Made by a program: the position numbers and the translations under genes | The notes under the pieces: model-generated | The model's database searches: none | What the model saw: only the letters and a program-made list of their open reading frames with translations | Told to the model about the DNA's origin: nothing | Source of the DNA: Myxococcus hansupus | GTDB lineage: Bacteria; Myxococcota; Myxococcia; Myxococcales; Myxococcaceae | Length of the DNA stretch: 64,000 bases | Assembly (NCBI RefSeq): GCF_000280925.3 | Contig: NZ_CP012109.1 | Coordinates: 2,624,501-2,688,500 of the forward strand | Direction of reading: 5' to 3' | Shown here: positions 51,497-59,562 of the stretch, piece after piece | Layout: each line of letters begins with the position of its first letter | Position numbering within the stretch: the stretch's first letter is position 1

Positions 51497-52279
51497 ATGA
51501 TTCGCCTGGTTCGTGAACTGTATCAATACCGGGGCTTGCTCCTCAGCCTCGTCCAGCGGGAACTGAAAGCGCGGTATCGCGGCTCGTTCCTGGGGTTCTT
51601 GTGGACGTTCCTGAACCCGACGCTCCACATGCTGGTGTACGTGCTGTTGTTCACCGTGGTGATGCGGCAGAACATCCCGAACTTCCCGTTCTTCATGTTT
51701 ACGGGCCTGCTTCCGTGGATCTGGTTCTCCACGTCCCTGGCGAGCGGTGCCAGCTCCATCAGCGACCGGCGAGATCTGCTGACCAAGGTCCGCTTCCCCG
51801 CCCAAGTGCTGCCGACGACGGTGGTGGTGACGAACCTCTGCAACTTCGTCCTCTCCCTGCCGCTGATGCTGGGGCTGGGTATGGCCTACGGGCAGTGGCC
51901 CACCTGGCATGTCGTCATGTTCCCGGTGGTGGTGCTCATCCAGCTCACCTTCACGCTGGCGCTGGCGTACATCCTGGCCGCCATCAACGTGACGTTCCGG
52001 GACCTTCAGCACATCGTGAGCAACCTGCTGACGCTGTGGTTCTTCGCCTCGCCCGTGCTGTACCCGTTCTCCACCATCCAGGATGAGCAGGCCCGCATGC
52101 TGATGACGGCGCTCAATCCCATGGTCAGCTTCATGTCGTCTTACCAGGCCATCTTCTACGAGCACCGGTTCCCGGATGCGGGGCCGCTGATGGCGTTGGC
52201 GGCGATCTCCGTGGTGCTGTTGTGGGGCGCCTCGTCCATCTTCGAATCCCGCCGCGAAGAGTTCGCGGAGTCCATCTGA
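51497..52279 (+). CDS. wzm: O-antigen ABC transporter permease Wzm (RfbA)
   Basis: The 260-residue integral membrane protein has six helices, and its N-terminus (IRLVRELYQYRGLLLSLVQR) and the LKARYRGSFLGFLWTFLNP motif are typical of ABC-2-type polysaccharide exporters. With Wzt it exports lipid-linked O-antigen chains across the inner membrane. The ATG at 51497 is supported because longer readings would overlap the tRNA gene. A TATAGA with TG just ahead lies at 51481-51486, but no matching -35 was found. It was described in M. xanthus as rfbA. Confidence 0.93.
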   Translation: MIRLVRELYQYRGLLLSLVQRELKARYRGSFLGFLWTFLNPTLHMLVYVLLFTVVMRQNIPNFPFFMFTGLLPWIWFSTSLASGASSISDRRDLLTKVRFPAQVLPTTVVVTNLCNFVLSLPLMLGLGMAYGQWPTWHVVMFPVVVLIQLTFTLALAYILAAINVTFRDLQHIVSNLLTLWFFASPVLYPFSTIQDEQARMLMTALNPMVSFMSSYQAIFYEHRFPDAGPLMALAAISVVLLWGASSIFESRREEFAESI

Positions 52280-52287
52280 GCGTCGGC

Positions 52288-53601
52288 ATGACTGAATCCA
52301 CAGACGCCATCATCCTGAAGGACGTCGTGAAGAGCTTCCGGAAGCGGACCATCCGGGGCGAGTACACGACATTCAAATCCGAGCTGCTGCGCTGGCTGCG
52401 GGGCAAGCGCCAGGCGCGTGACGCGTCGCTCATCACCGCGCTGCGGGGCATCAACCTCACCATCCCCAAGGGGAAGACGGTGGGCGTCATCGGGCGAAAC
52501 GGCTCGGGGAAGAGCACGCTGCTCAAGCTCATCACCGGCATCTACACGCCCACGTCCGGCTCGTTGGAGATCAACGGCCGCATCTCCGCGTTGCTGGACC
52601 TGGGGGCGGGCTTCCACCCGGACTTCTCCGGCCGGGAGAACATCCTCATCAACGGCATCATCCTGGGGATGACGCGCGCCGAGGTCCGGGCGCGGATGGC
52701 GGACATCATCGCCTTCAGCGAGCTGGGAGAGTTCATCGACGAGCCGGTGCGCACGTACTCCAGCGGCATGTACATGCGCCTGGCGTTCGCGGTGGCCACG
52801 CACGTGGACCCGGACATCCTCATCATCGACGAAATCCTCGCCGTGGGTGACGAGCACTTCAGCAAGAAGAGCCTCGCCAAGATGATGGACTTCAAGCACC
52901 AGGGGAAGACCATCGTCCTGGTGACGCACGACCTGGGCACGGTGGAGCGTTGGTGTGACGTGGCCGCGTGGATCGACGGGGGTTACATCCGCCGCGTGGG
53001 CAAGCCGTCCGAGATTGCCGCGGAGTACCGCGAGGCGATCTCCCTGGCGGAAGCCCAGTCCGCCGCCTTCACGCCGCCGGCGCTCTCCGAAGGAGGCGGG
53101 GCGCTGCCGCAGGTGCCCACCGTGGCGCTGCCCACGGAGGGCCCGGTGCGCGTCCATGGCGTGAGCTTGCTCGACGCGCACGGCGCGCCCGTGGACGTCG
53201 TGTCTCCCGAGCAGGGCCTGGAGGTCCGCGCGGCCTTCGCGGTGGACGGGGCCTGTGAGGACGTGGACTTCGAGGTCCGGCTCCAGTCGGCGGATGGGCG
53301 GACCTTGTATGAGACGAGCACCCGCCGGGAGGCGGTGGCGCTCGCGCGCATGCCCTCGCAAGGCGTGCTGCGCTTCGTGGTCGAGCGCCTGGGCGTGCTC
53401 GGCGGCGACTTCGTGGTGACGGTGACGGCCCGTGCCGGAAAGGGGATCTCCTCGGCGCGCTGTGCGTTCCGGGTGGTGTCCACCTCGGAGGACGAGGGCG
53501 TCTTCCGGCCGCCGCACCGGTGGTTGGTGGAAGCCAGTGCCGGGGCCGAAGTGGGCGTCGCGTTCGCACCGGGTGCATCCCCGCGCGTGGAGGTGGGATG
53601 A
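52288..53601 (+). CDS. wzt: O-antigen ABC transporter ATP-binding protein Wzt (RfbB)
   Basis: The 437-residue protein has an ATPase domain (residues 1-260) with Walker A GRNGSGKSTLLKL, signature YSSGMYMRLAFAVA and Walker B ILIIDEILAVGDE. A C-terminal beta-sandwich (about 290-430) follows, which in Wzt proteins binds the modified non-reducing end of the O-antigen before export. The segment VVSPEQGLEVRAAFAVDGA begins that sandwich. It starts eight bases after wzm. This architecture predicts chain-length control by a terminal modification, so a methyl- or similar transferase is expected; the methyltransferase-like fusion downstream fits. Confidence 0.93.
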   Translation: MTESTDAIILKDVVKSFRKRTIRGEYTTFKSELLRWLRGKRQARDASLITALRGINLTIPKGKTVGVIGRNGSGKSTLLKLITGIYTPTSGSLEINGRISALLDLGAGFHPDFSGRENILINGIILGMTRAEVRARMADIIAFSELGEFIDEPVRTYSSGMYMRLAFAVATHVDPDILIIDEILAVGDEHFSKKSLAKMMDFKHQGKTIVLVTHDLGTVERWCDVAAWIDGGYIRRVGKPSEIAAEYREAISLAEAQSAAFTPPALSEGGGALPQVPTVALPTEGPVRVHGVSLLDAHGAPVDVVSPEQGLEVRAAFAVDGACEDVDFEVRLQSADGRTLYETSTRREAVALARMPSQGVLRFVVERLGVLGGDFVVTVTARAGKGISSARCAFRVVSTSEDEGVFRPPHRWLVEASAGAEVGVAFAPGASPRVEVG

Positions 53602-53642
53602 GGGCCGGGGCGCGGAGCAGAACCCACGGGGAAGGGTGAGCC

Positions 53643-56600
53643 ATGTGGCAGAAGTGGGCTGAGGCGTCCCAGGGGCCCGAGTCGGCGCCAGGGCCGGGGG
53701 ACTTCGCGCAGATGGTGGCTGTCCTCCGCAAGGTGCTGGAGGAGCGGCGGCCGTGCCTGCCCGAGCAGTGCGACGAGCGCAGTGCCCTGGAGGGCGCGTT
53801 GCGGCTCGCGACAGAACAGCTCCACCGTGCGCTCCCCGAGGGCGGGCAGGGGATGTCCTCGCTCCAGGAGGCGGCGCGGCTGGCGGACCCGTCTGAGTTC
53901 TCCATCCCCGCCTCGCACCGGACGCGCGGCGGCACGCTGGTGACGACGGCGAAGCGCGCCTTCGTCAACGGGCTGGAACCCTTTCACGTCGAGACGCTGC
54001 GGCCGCAAGGCCAGTTCAACCGCGCGCTGGTGCGGGTGCTGGAGCACCTGACGGTCCACCGCGCGTTGGGGCTGCGCGAGGATTTGTCGGCGTGGGCCGT
54101 GTCGCAGTTGGAGCCGCTGGCGGTGCCCACCCGTTGGAAGGTGGGCTCGCATCGCGGACGTGTGGCGGGGGCGCTGGTGGGCTTCGCCAAGCGGGGCTAC
54201 CTCTTCACGCTGGGGCCTGTGCTCGAGGCGGTCCTCGAGGGGCAGGCCCAGTGGAACCTGGCCATGGTGGAGGCCCTCCGTGCCGCGGCGGCGAATCAGG
54301 CGCCGTCGGAGGCCGAGGCCCTGCGCATCGTGGCCGAGGTCGAGGCGCTGCGTGAGCCCCAGGCCGGGCGCGCGCTCCCGGGGGCTCTGCGGGCCACCCA
54401 GCCCTTGTGGGGCGAGGTGCTGCGCCGCCAGGGCCGGTTCAACGCGGAGTCCGTGCTCGCGCTCGCGAACCTGCTGGGGACGCGGACCGCGCCGCCTCAG
54501 CCTCCCTCGCTGGCGGACTACCCCGCCTGGTGCGCGGCGCGTGAGCCCTCGCGCATCGAGGCCGTCCGTGCCGCGCTGGCGGACCTGGCGACGGGGCCTC
54601 GGGTGTCGCTGATCACGCCCGTCCACGACACGCCCGAGGCCTTCCTCCGCGCGTGCATCGCCTCCGTGAAAGCCCAGCTCCATCCCGAGTGGGAGTGGGT
54701 GCTGGTGGATGACGCCAACACGGCGCCGCACGTGTCCCGCCTCCTCCGGGAAGCGGCGGAGGGTGAGCCTCGCATCAAGATCATCACCGCGCCCGTCCGT
54801 GGGGGCGCCGTTCAGGCCACCCAGATGGGGCTCGAGGCCGCGCGGGGGGAGTTCGTCGGGTTCCTCGACGCGGGCGACACCCTGTCGCCGCACGCGCTGG
54901 GCGAGGTGGCGCTGGCGCTCGGCGCGCAGCCCGACCTGGACATCCTCTACACGGACGAGGACCGACTGGATGAGGAGGGCCGCCGCCTGGCGCCTTTCTT
55001 CAAGCCGGACTGGTCGCCGGACCTGCTGCGCTCGGTGGACTATGTCCGCCACTTCCTCGTCGTCCGCCGCGCGCTGCTGACGCAGGTGGGTGGGTTGCGA
55101 GAGGGGTTCGACGGCGCGCAGGGATATGACCTGATGTTCCGGCTGAGCGAGGTCACCTCCCGCATCGGCCACGTGCCCGAGCCGCTGTACCATGCGCGGT
55201 GGCGCACCGATTCCGACGCCGAGCAGGCCCGCGCCACGGCCGCTGGCCAGCGCGCGTTGACGGAGCACCTGTCCCGGAAGGGAGAGGAGGCGGAGGTCTC
55301 GAGCCCTGGCCCTTCGCGGTACCGTGTCCGCTATCCGGTCCGGGGGACGCCGAAGGTCTCCATCATCGTGCCCTTCAAGGACCGGCCGGACCTGCTGCGC
55401 ACGTTGGTGGACAGCCTGCTGGCGCACACGCGCTATCCCCACTTCGAGGTGCTGCTCGTCTCCAACAACAGCACGCGGCCGGAGACCTTCGCGTTGTTGG
55501 AGCAGTGGGTGGACCCGCGGTTGGTGAAGCTGACGTGGGACCATCCTTTCAACTACCCGGCCATCAACAACTGGGCGGCGAAGCAGGCCACGGGCGAGCT
55601 GCTGCTCTTCCTCAACAACGACATGGAGGTCGTGGACCCCGACTGGCTGGGCGAACTGGTGTCCCAGGCGCAGCGGCCCGAGGTGGGCGCGGTGGGCTGC
55701 AAGCTGCTCTTCCCCGAAGGGACGGTGCAGCACGCGGGCGTGGTGGTGGGGATGACGGGCTTCGCGGGTCACCCGTTCTGGCGCTTGCCGGACGGCCCCA
55801 TCCAGACGCCCTTCGGGCACACGGAGTGGACGCGCAACTGGCTGTCCGTCACCAGCGCGTGTGTCATCCTGCGGCGGGACATCTTCGAGTCCCTCCAGGG
55901 CTTCGACGAGCGTTTCCAGGTGTGTGGCAGCGACGTGGACCTGGGCCTGCGGGTGAACGCGCGGGGGCTGCGGGTCCTCAGCACCAGCCACACGCGGCTC
56001 ATCCACCATGAGTCCGCCAGCCGGCGCGCGGACGCCATTCCAGAGGCGGACTACTGGCTGTCGTACGCCGCCTACCGGCCCTGGCTGGGGCCCAAGGGTG
56101 ACCCCTACTACAGCCCGCACCTCACGCTGACCTCCACGGACTGTGGGCTGCGCCGCCACCCGGAAGATGGCGAGCAGCTCGCGGTGCGGACGCTCGGGCG
56201 CGACGTGCCGAGCGCGCGGGATGCCCGGAGTGAGCAGCGGGCCCGGTCGCAGCGGCACCTCATCGAGCACCTGGATGCGTGGGACTTCACGCCGGAGCAG
56301 GCCCAGGCCGCGCGCGAGTCGGCGCCCCAGGCGCTGTCAGCGCTGCGCGCGAAGGGGAGGGTGGAGACGGCCACCTGGTTCGTGCCCGCCTTCGGCCACG
56401 TGTACGCGGGCATCCACACCATCTTCCGCTTCGCGGACTTGATGCAGCGCCGCCACGGCGTGCGCAGCGACTTCGTCATCTACGACCAGCCGAACACGCG
56501 GCCCGGTGACATCGAGGCGCGGGTGGCCTCCATCTGTCCAAGCGCGGTGGGGGCGGTGCGGGTGCTGCGCCGGCCGGAAGACGTGGCGGAGCTGCCCGCG

Positions 56601-57404
56601 GTTGACCTCGCGCTGGCCACGGCGTGGACCTCCGCCTATCGCGTGTTGCACCACCCCCGGGCCGGCGTCCGCGGCTATTTCGTCCAGGATTACGAGCCGC
56701 TCTTCCACGCGGCGGGAACGCCTTCCGCGTTGGCGGAGCAGACGTATGGCCTGGGCTTCTACGGCATCTTCAACACCCCGGGCCTGTACGAGCACGTGGT
56801 GGGGCTGCATGGGATGGACGGCGTCTGGTTCGAGCCTGCCGTGGATGCGACGGTGTTTCATGCGCGCCGGCCACCGCGCCAGGGTCCTGTGCGTGTGTTC
56901 TTCTATGGACGCCCGGGCAATGAGCGCAATGGCTTCGAGCTGGGGCTGGCGGCGCTCGCGCGTCTGAAGCGGGAGTTGGGGCCGGCGGTGGAGGTGCTCG
57001 CGGCGGGTGCGGAGTGGGACCCCGAGGCGTATGGCGTGCGAGGCCTTGTCACCAATCTGGGAATGTTGCCGGCGGAACGGACGGCCGCGCTGTACCGTGA
57101 ATGCGACGTCGGGTTGTGTTTCATGTTTACCCGGCACCCGTCGTATCTGCCGCTGGAGATGATGGCCTGCGGGGTGACGGTCGTGACGAATGACAACCCG
57201 ACGAATCGGTGGCTGTTGACGCATGGTGAAAACTGCCTGCTTGCCGAGCCGACCCCGAGTGGCGTACTGGCCCGTCTGCGTGACGCCGTTTCGGATGGCG
57301 CGCTCCGCAGTCGCATCGGAGCGAACGCTGCGGCGCGGGTCCGCCGGACGACGTGGGAGGCGGAGGTGGACCGGGTCATGGCGAGCCTGCTGACCGCGGG
57401 TTGA
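53643..57404 (+). CDS. wbgA: Giant three-domain O-antigen glycosyltransferase WbgA (RfbC)
   Basis: The 1253-residue protein is the third gene of the rfbABC locus. After about 310 N-terminal residues of unclear fold come two GT-A (family 2) domains and one GT-B-like domain. The first starts at residue 321 (VSLITPVHDTPEAF, with ILYTDEDRLDEEG); the second at 572 (VSIIVPFKDRPDLL, LLFLNNDMEVVDPDW, AGVVVGMTGFAGHPF); the GT-B-like domain starts near 909 (TATWFVPAFGHVYAGIHTIF, then CDVGLCFMFTRHPSYLPLEM). Three active sites on one chain suggest that it builds a repeat of several sugars. The name rfbC/wbgA is from M. xanthus. Confidence 0.9.
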   Translation: MWQKWAEASQGPESAPGPGDFAQMVAVLRKVLEERRPCLPEQCDERSALEGALRLATEQLHRALPEGGQGMSSLQEAARLADPSEFSIPASHRTRGGTLVTTAKRAFVNGLEPFHVETLRPQGQFNRALVRVLEHLTVHRALGLREDLSAWAVSQLEPLAVPTRWKVGSHRGRVAGALVGFAKRGYLFTLGPVLEAVLEGQAQWNLAMVEALRAAAANQAPSEAEALRIVAEVEALREPQAGRALPGALRATQPLWGEVLRRQGRFNAESVLALANLLGTRTAPPQPPSLADYPAWCAAREPSRIEAVRAALADLATGPRVSLITPVHDTPEAFLRACIASVKAQLHPEWEWVLVDDANTAPHVSRLLREAAEGEPRIKIITAPVRGGAVQATQMGLEAARGEFVGFLDAGDTLSPHALGEVALALGAQPDLDILYTDEDRLDEEGRRLAPFFKPDWSPDLLRSVDYVRHFLVVRRALLTQVGGLREGFDGAQGYDLMFRLSEVTSRIGHVPEPLYHARWRTDSDAEQARATAAGQRALTEHLSRKGEEAEVSSPGPSRYRVRYPVRGTPKVSIIVPFKDRPDLLRTLVDSLLAHTRYPHFEVLLVSNNSTRPETFALLEQWVDPRLVKLTWDHPFNYPAINNWAAKQATGELLLFLNNDMEVVDPDWLGELVSQAQRPEVGAVGCKLLFPEGTVQHAGVVVGMTGFAGHPFWRLPDGPIQTPFGHTEWTRNWLSVTSACVILRRDIFESLQGFDERFQVCGSDVDLGLRVNARGLRVLSTSHTRLIHHESASRRADAIPEADYWLSYAAYRPWLGPKGDPYYSPHLTLTSTDCGLRRHPEDGEQLAVRTLGRDVPSARDARSEQRARSQRHLIEHLDAWDFTPEQAQAARESAPQALSALRAKGRVETATWFVPAFGHVYAGIHTIFRFADLMQRRHGVRSDFVIYDQPNTRPGDIEARVASICPSAVGAVRVLRRPEDVAELPAVDLALATAWTSAYRVLHHPRAGVRGYFVQDYEPLFHAAGTPSALAEQTYGLGFYGIFNTPGLYEHVVGLHGMDGVWFEPAVDATVFHARRPPRQGPVRVFFYGRPGNERNGFELGLAALARLKRELGPAVEVLAAGAEWDPEAYGVRGLVTNLGMLPAERTAALYRECDVGLCFMFTRHPSYLPLEMMACGVTVVTNDNPTNRWLLTHGENCLLAEPTPSGVLARLRDAVSDGALRSRIGANAAARVRRTTWEAEVDRVMASLLTAG

Positions 57405-57507
57405 ACTTGGGCGTCAGGACTTCGTTCTAGGGTCGCGCCATCTGGAAGAGCCGCGCTGGCGGTTGAACATTGGCCCAGGGGGGCCGCAGCAGAAGGAACG
57501 CTCCACC

Positions 57508-59562
57508 ATGCGGGATGACACTCCACTTCAAATCGTGCTGCCGTCAGAGCCGGGCGCTCCGAATCAGCCGCTGGTGGAAGATGCGGCGAGCAGCCAGTAC
57601 TGGAAGGCCACGAGCGGCTACACCTACCGCGAGATGGTCCGGACGCGGCAAGAGGCGGGCAACCAGGGCTACGTCCAGCAAGAGGTGCTGCTCACGAAGT
57701 TGATGCAGACCGAGCAGCGCGCGCTCGGACGCCCTCTGGAGGTTCTCGAGTTCGGCTGCGGGTTCGGGCGTCATGCCGCCTACCTGGCGTCGCTCGAAGG
57801 CGTCCGTTACCACGGCTACGATTTCTCCGAAGCGATGATGGAGCCGCTGCGGCACGCGCCACCCGTGGGCCTGACGCCCGTGGATGAGCGGCTCTTCTGT
57901 GGTCCGGATGCGCTGAAGTCGGTGGGAGACAGGACGTTCGACGTCGTTTTCACCGTCTCCGTCCTGATTCACAACCCGCCGGAGCGCCTGCCCGACTTGC
58001 TGAACACGCTGGGCCAGCTCGTGCGGCCTGACGGTTTGCTGTGCCTCGTCGAGAACCAGCTCGTTCCTTTTGGAATCTGGGAGAACGGTTGGCACCAGGG
58101 CTGCTGGCTGCACCCGTACGCGGACCTGACGCCCACCGGGTGGGACCTGCACCATGTCGGCGGCGCGCTGGCGACGCATGACCTCTATATTTTCAAGCGC
58201 AACACCGCCCAGACGCGTCGTTTCTTCCAGCTCAAGTCCGTTGAGCAGCCAAGAGACGAGAGCCAGGCGGTCGCGCTGGAGACGCTGCACGTCCAGTCGC
58301 TCCCGCGGCTGCGTGCGTGGACGGAGCATGCGGGTGAGGCGCTCCGGGCAGGGGATGGCTTGTCCGGGATGCGGCTCTCGGAGTTGACGGAGCGCTTGAC
58401 GGTCGAGGTGAAGCGGTCGGAACGCCGTCAGCGGTTGTTGTCTCTCTCGGACGAGCTGGTTCGACTCCGCGCCGAGCCTCCCGCGGTTGTCCAGGCGCCC
58501 CCCGCCACACCCAGCCCGCGATATGGAAACGACGCCGTGCCGGAGGCGGTCGTCGTCGATGCTCCGCTGGATACGACGTGGGCACACGTCGATCCTCGGT
58601 TCTCCCGAGTGGTGCATCTCTTCCACCAGGAGTGGTACGGCATTCGCGCGGCTTCGGGTTATGCCCCGGGGCACAAGATTGGCATTACCGCGAACCGCCC
58701 GCTCACCGCGGAGGACCACCGGCGCATCGTCGAAACCTGCGAGACGCTGGGGGCGAGGTCCGTCATCTTCCAGGGCTTCTCGCCCAATGCCCTGGAAGTC
58801 ATGCACATGCTTCGTCGTGTGTTCGGCAGCACGCTCAAGTTGTGCTGCGTCTGGCACGGCTCGACGGCCCAGTTCCACTTCGATTTCGAACTCGAAACGT
58901 TCAGCCGGCTCCTGGCGCTCCGGGAGCAGGGGCTGCTGGATGCCGTGGCCTGCGTCAAGCCAGAGATGCATCTGATGTCACCTCTTTTGTTCCAGGAGGT
59001 GCTCCTCAATCTCCCTCCCCGCATCGCGCCTCCAGACCGCCGTCATCGGGCTGCATTGGCGCGAGCCGCCTTCGTGCCCACCCCCAACAACTGGTGGAAG
59101 AACTTCTACTCGAACGTCTTCGTCGCGGCGTCGTTGCCGTCCCTGGAGCGGGTCTATGTCACCAGCCCGTTCACGACCCGGCCGGAGCTGCCCCTGCGGG
59201 CGTCTGTCATCAACGTCGGGCCGCTCAAGCGCGCTGAGCTGTTCAATCTCATCCGAGAGACGGATGTCGTCCTCAACGTGACGCTCGCTGAGTGTCAGCC
59301 GATGACCGCATTGGAGGGGCTTGCTCACGGTGTGGCGTGTCTGACGGGGCCGTTGTCCCTGGGTGTCTTGGACGAACACCCCTATCAGCGATTGGTCCAG
59401 ATTGCGGGCACCGGATCGCTCGGGCAGATTCGCTCCGCGTTGGAGCAAGTCATCCGCCTCCAGGAGCATTCGCCAGAGGAGCATGCGCAGATGCTTGAGG
59501 ACTACACCCGCACGCTCTGTGAGCACGCGATCAATCGCTATCTTGAGTTCGCACAGCCATGA
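57508..59562 (+). CDS. SAM-dependent methyltransferase / glycosyltransferase fusion in the O-antigen cluster
   Basis: The 684-residue protein has an N-terminal class I methyltransferase fold (about residues 50-230) with VLEFGCGFGRHAAYLASLEG as the SAM motif and VVFTVSVLIHNPPERLPDLL as the later segment. A helical linker (240-340) follows. The last 300 residues resemble a GT-B glycosyltransferase (VDPRFSRVVHLFHQEWYGIR, LFNLIRETDVVLNVTLAECQ, TALEGLAHGVACLTGP). It starts at the ATG with AAGGAA upstream. It could cap O-antigen chains by adding a methylated sugar. The sugar is unknown. Confidence 0.75.
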   Translation: MRDDTPLQIVLPSEPGAPNQPLVEDAASSQYWKATSGYTYREMVRTRQEAGNQGYVQQEVLLTKLMQTEQRALGRPLEVLEFGCGFGRHAAYLASLEGVRYHGYDFSEAMMEPLRHAPPVGLTPVDERLFCGPDALKSVGDRTFDVVFTVSVLIHNPPERLPDLLNTLGQLVRPDGLLCLVENQLVPFGIWENGWHQGCWLHPYADLTPTGWDLHHVGGALATHDLYIFKRNTAQTRRFFQLKSVEQPRDESQAVALETLHVQSLPRLRAWTEHAGEALRAGDGLSGMRLSELTERLTVEVKRSERRQRLLSLSDELVRLRAEPPAVVQAPPATPSPRYGNDAVPEAVVVDAPLDTTWAHVDPRFSRVVHLFHQEWYGIRAASGYAPGHKIGITANRPLTAEDHRRIVETCETLGARSVIFQGFSPNALEVMHMLRRVFGSTLKLCCVWHGSTAQFHFDFELETFSRLLALREQGLLDAVACVKPEMHLMSPLLFQEVLLNLPPRIAPPDRRHRAALARAAFVPTPNNWWKNFYSNVFVAASLPSLERVYVTSPFTTRPELPLRASVINVGPLKRAELFNLIRETDVVLNVTLAECQPMTALEGLAHGVACLTGPLSLGVLDEHPYQRLVQIAGTGSLGQIRSALEQVIRLQEHSPEEHAQMLEDYTRTLCEHAINRYLEFAQP

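Noticed and set aside
52983-56270. Very long open frame on the minus strand opposite wzt and wbgA
   Set aside because: It mirrors strong plus-strand genes in GC-rich DNA, gives an Arg/His/Gln-rich product with no recognisable domain, and has no ribosome site.
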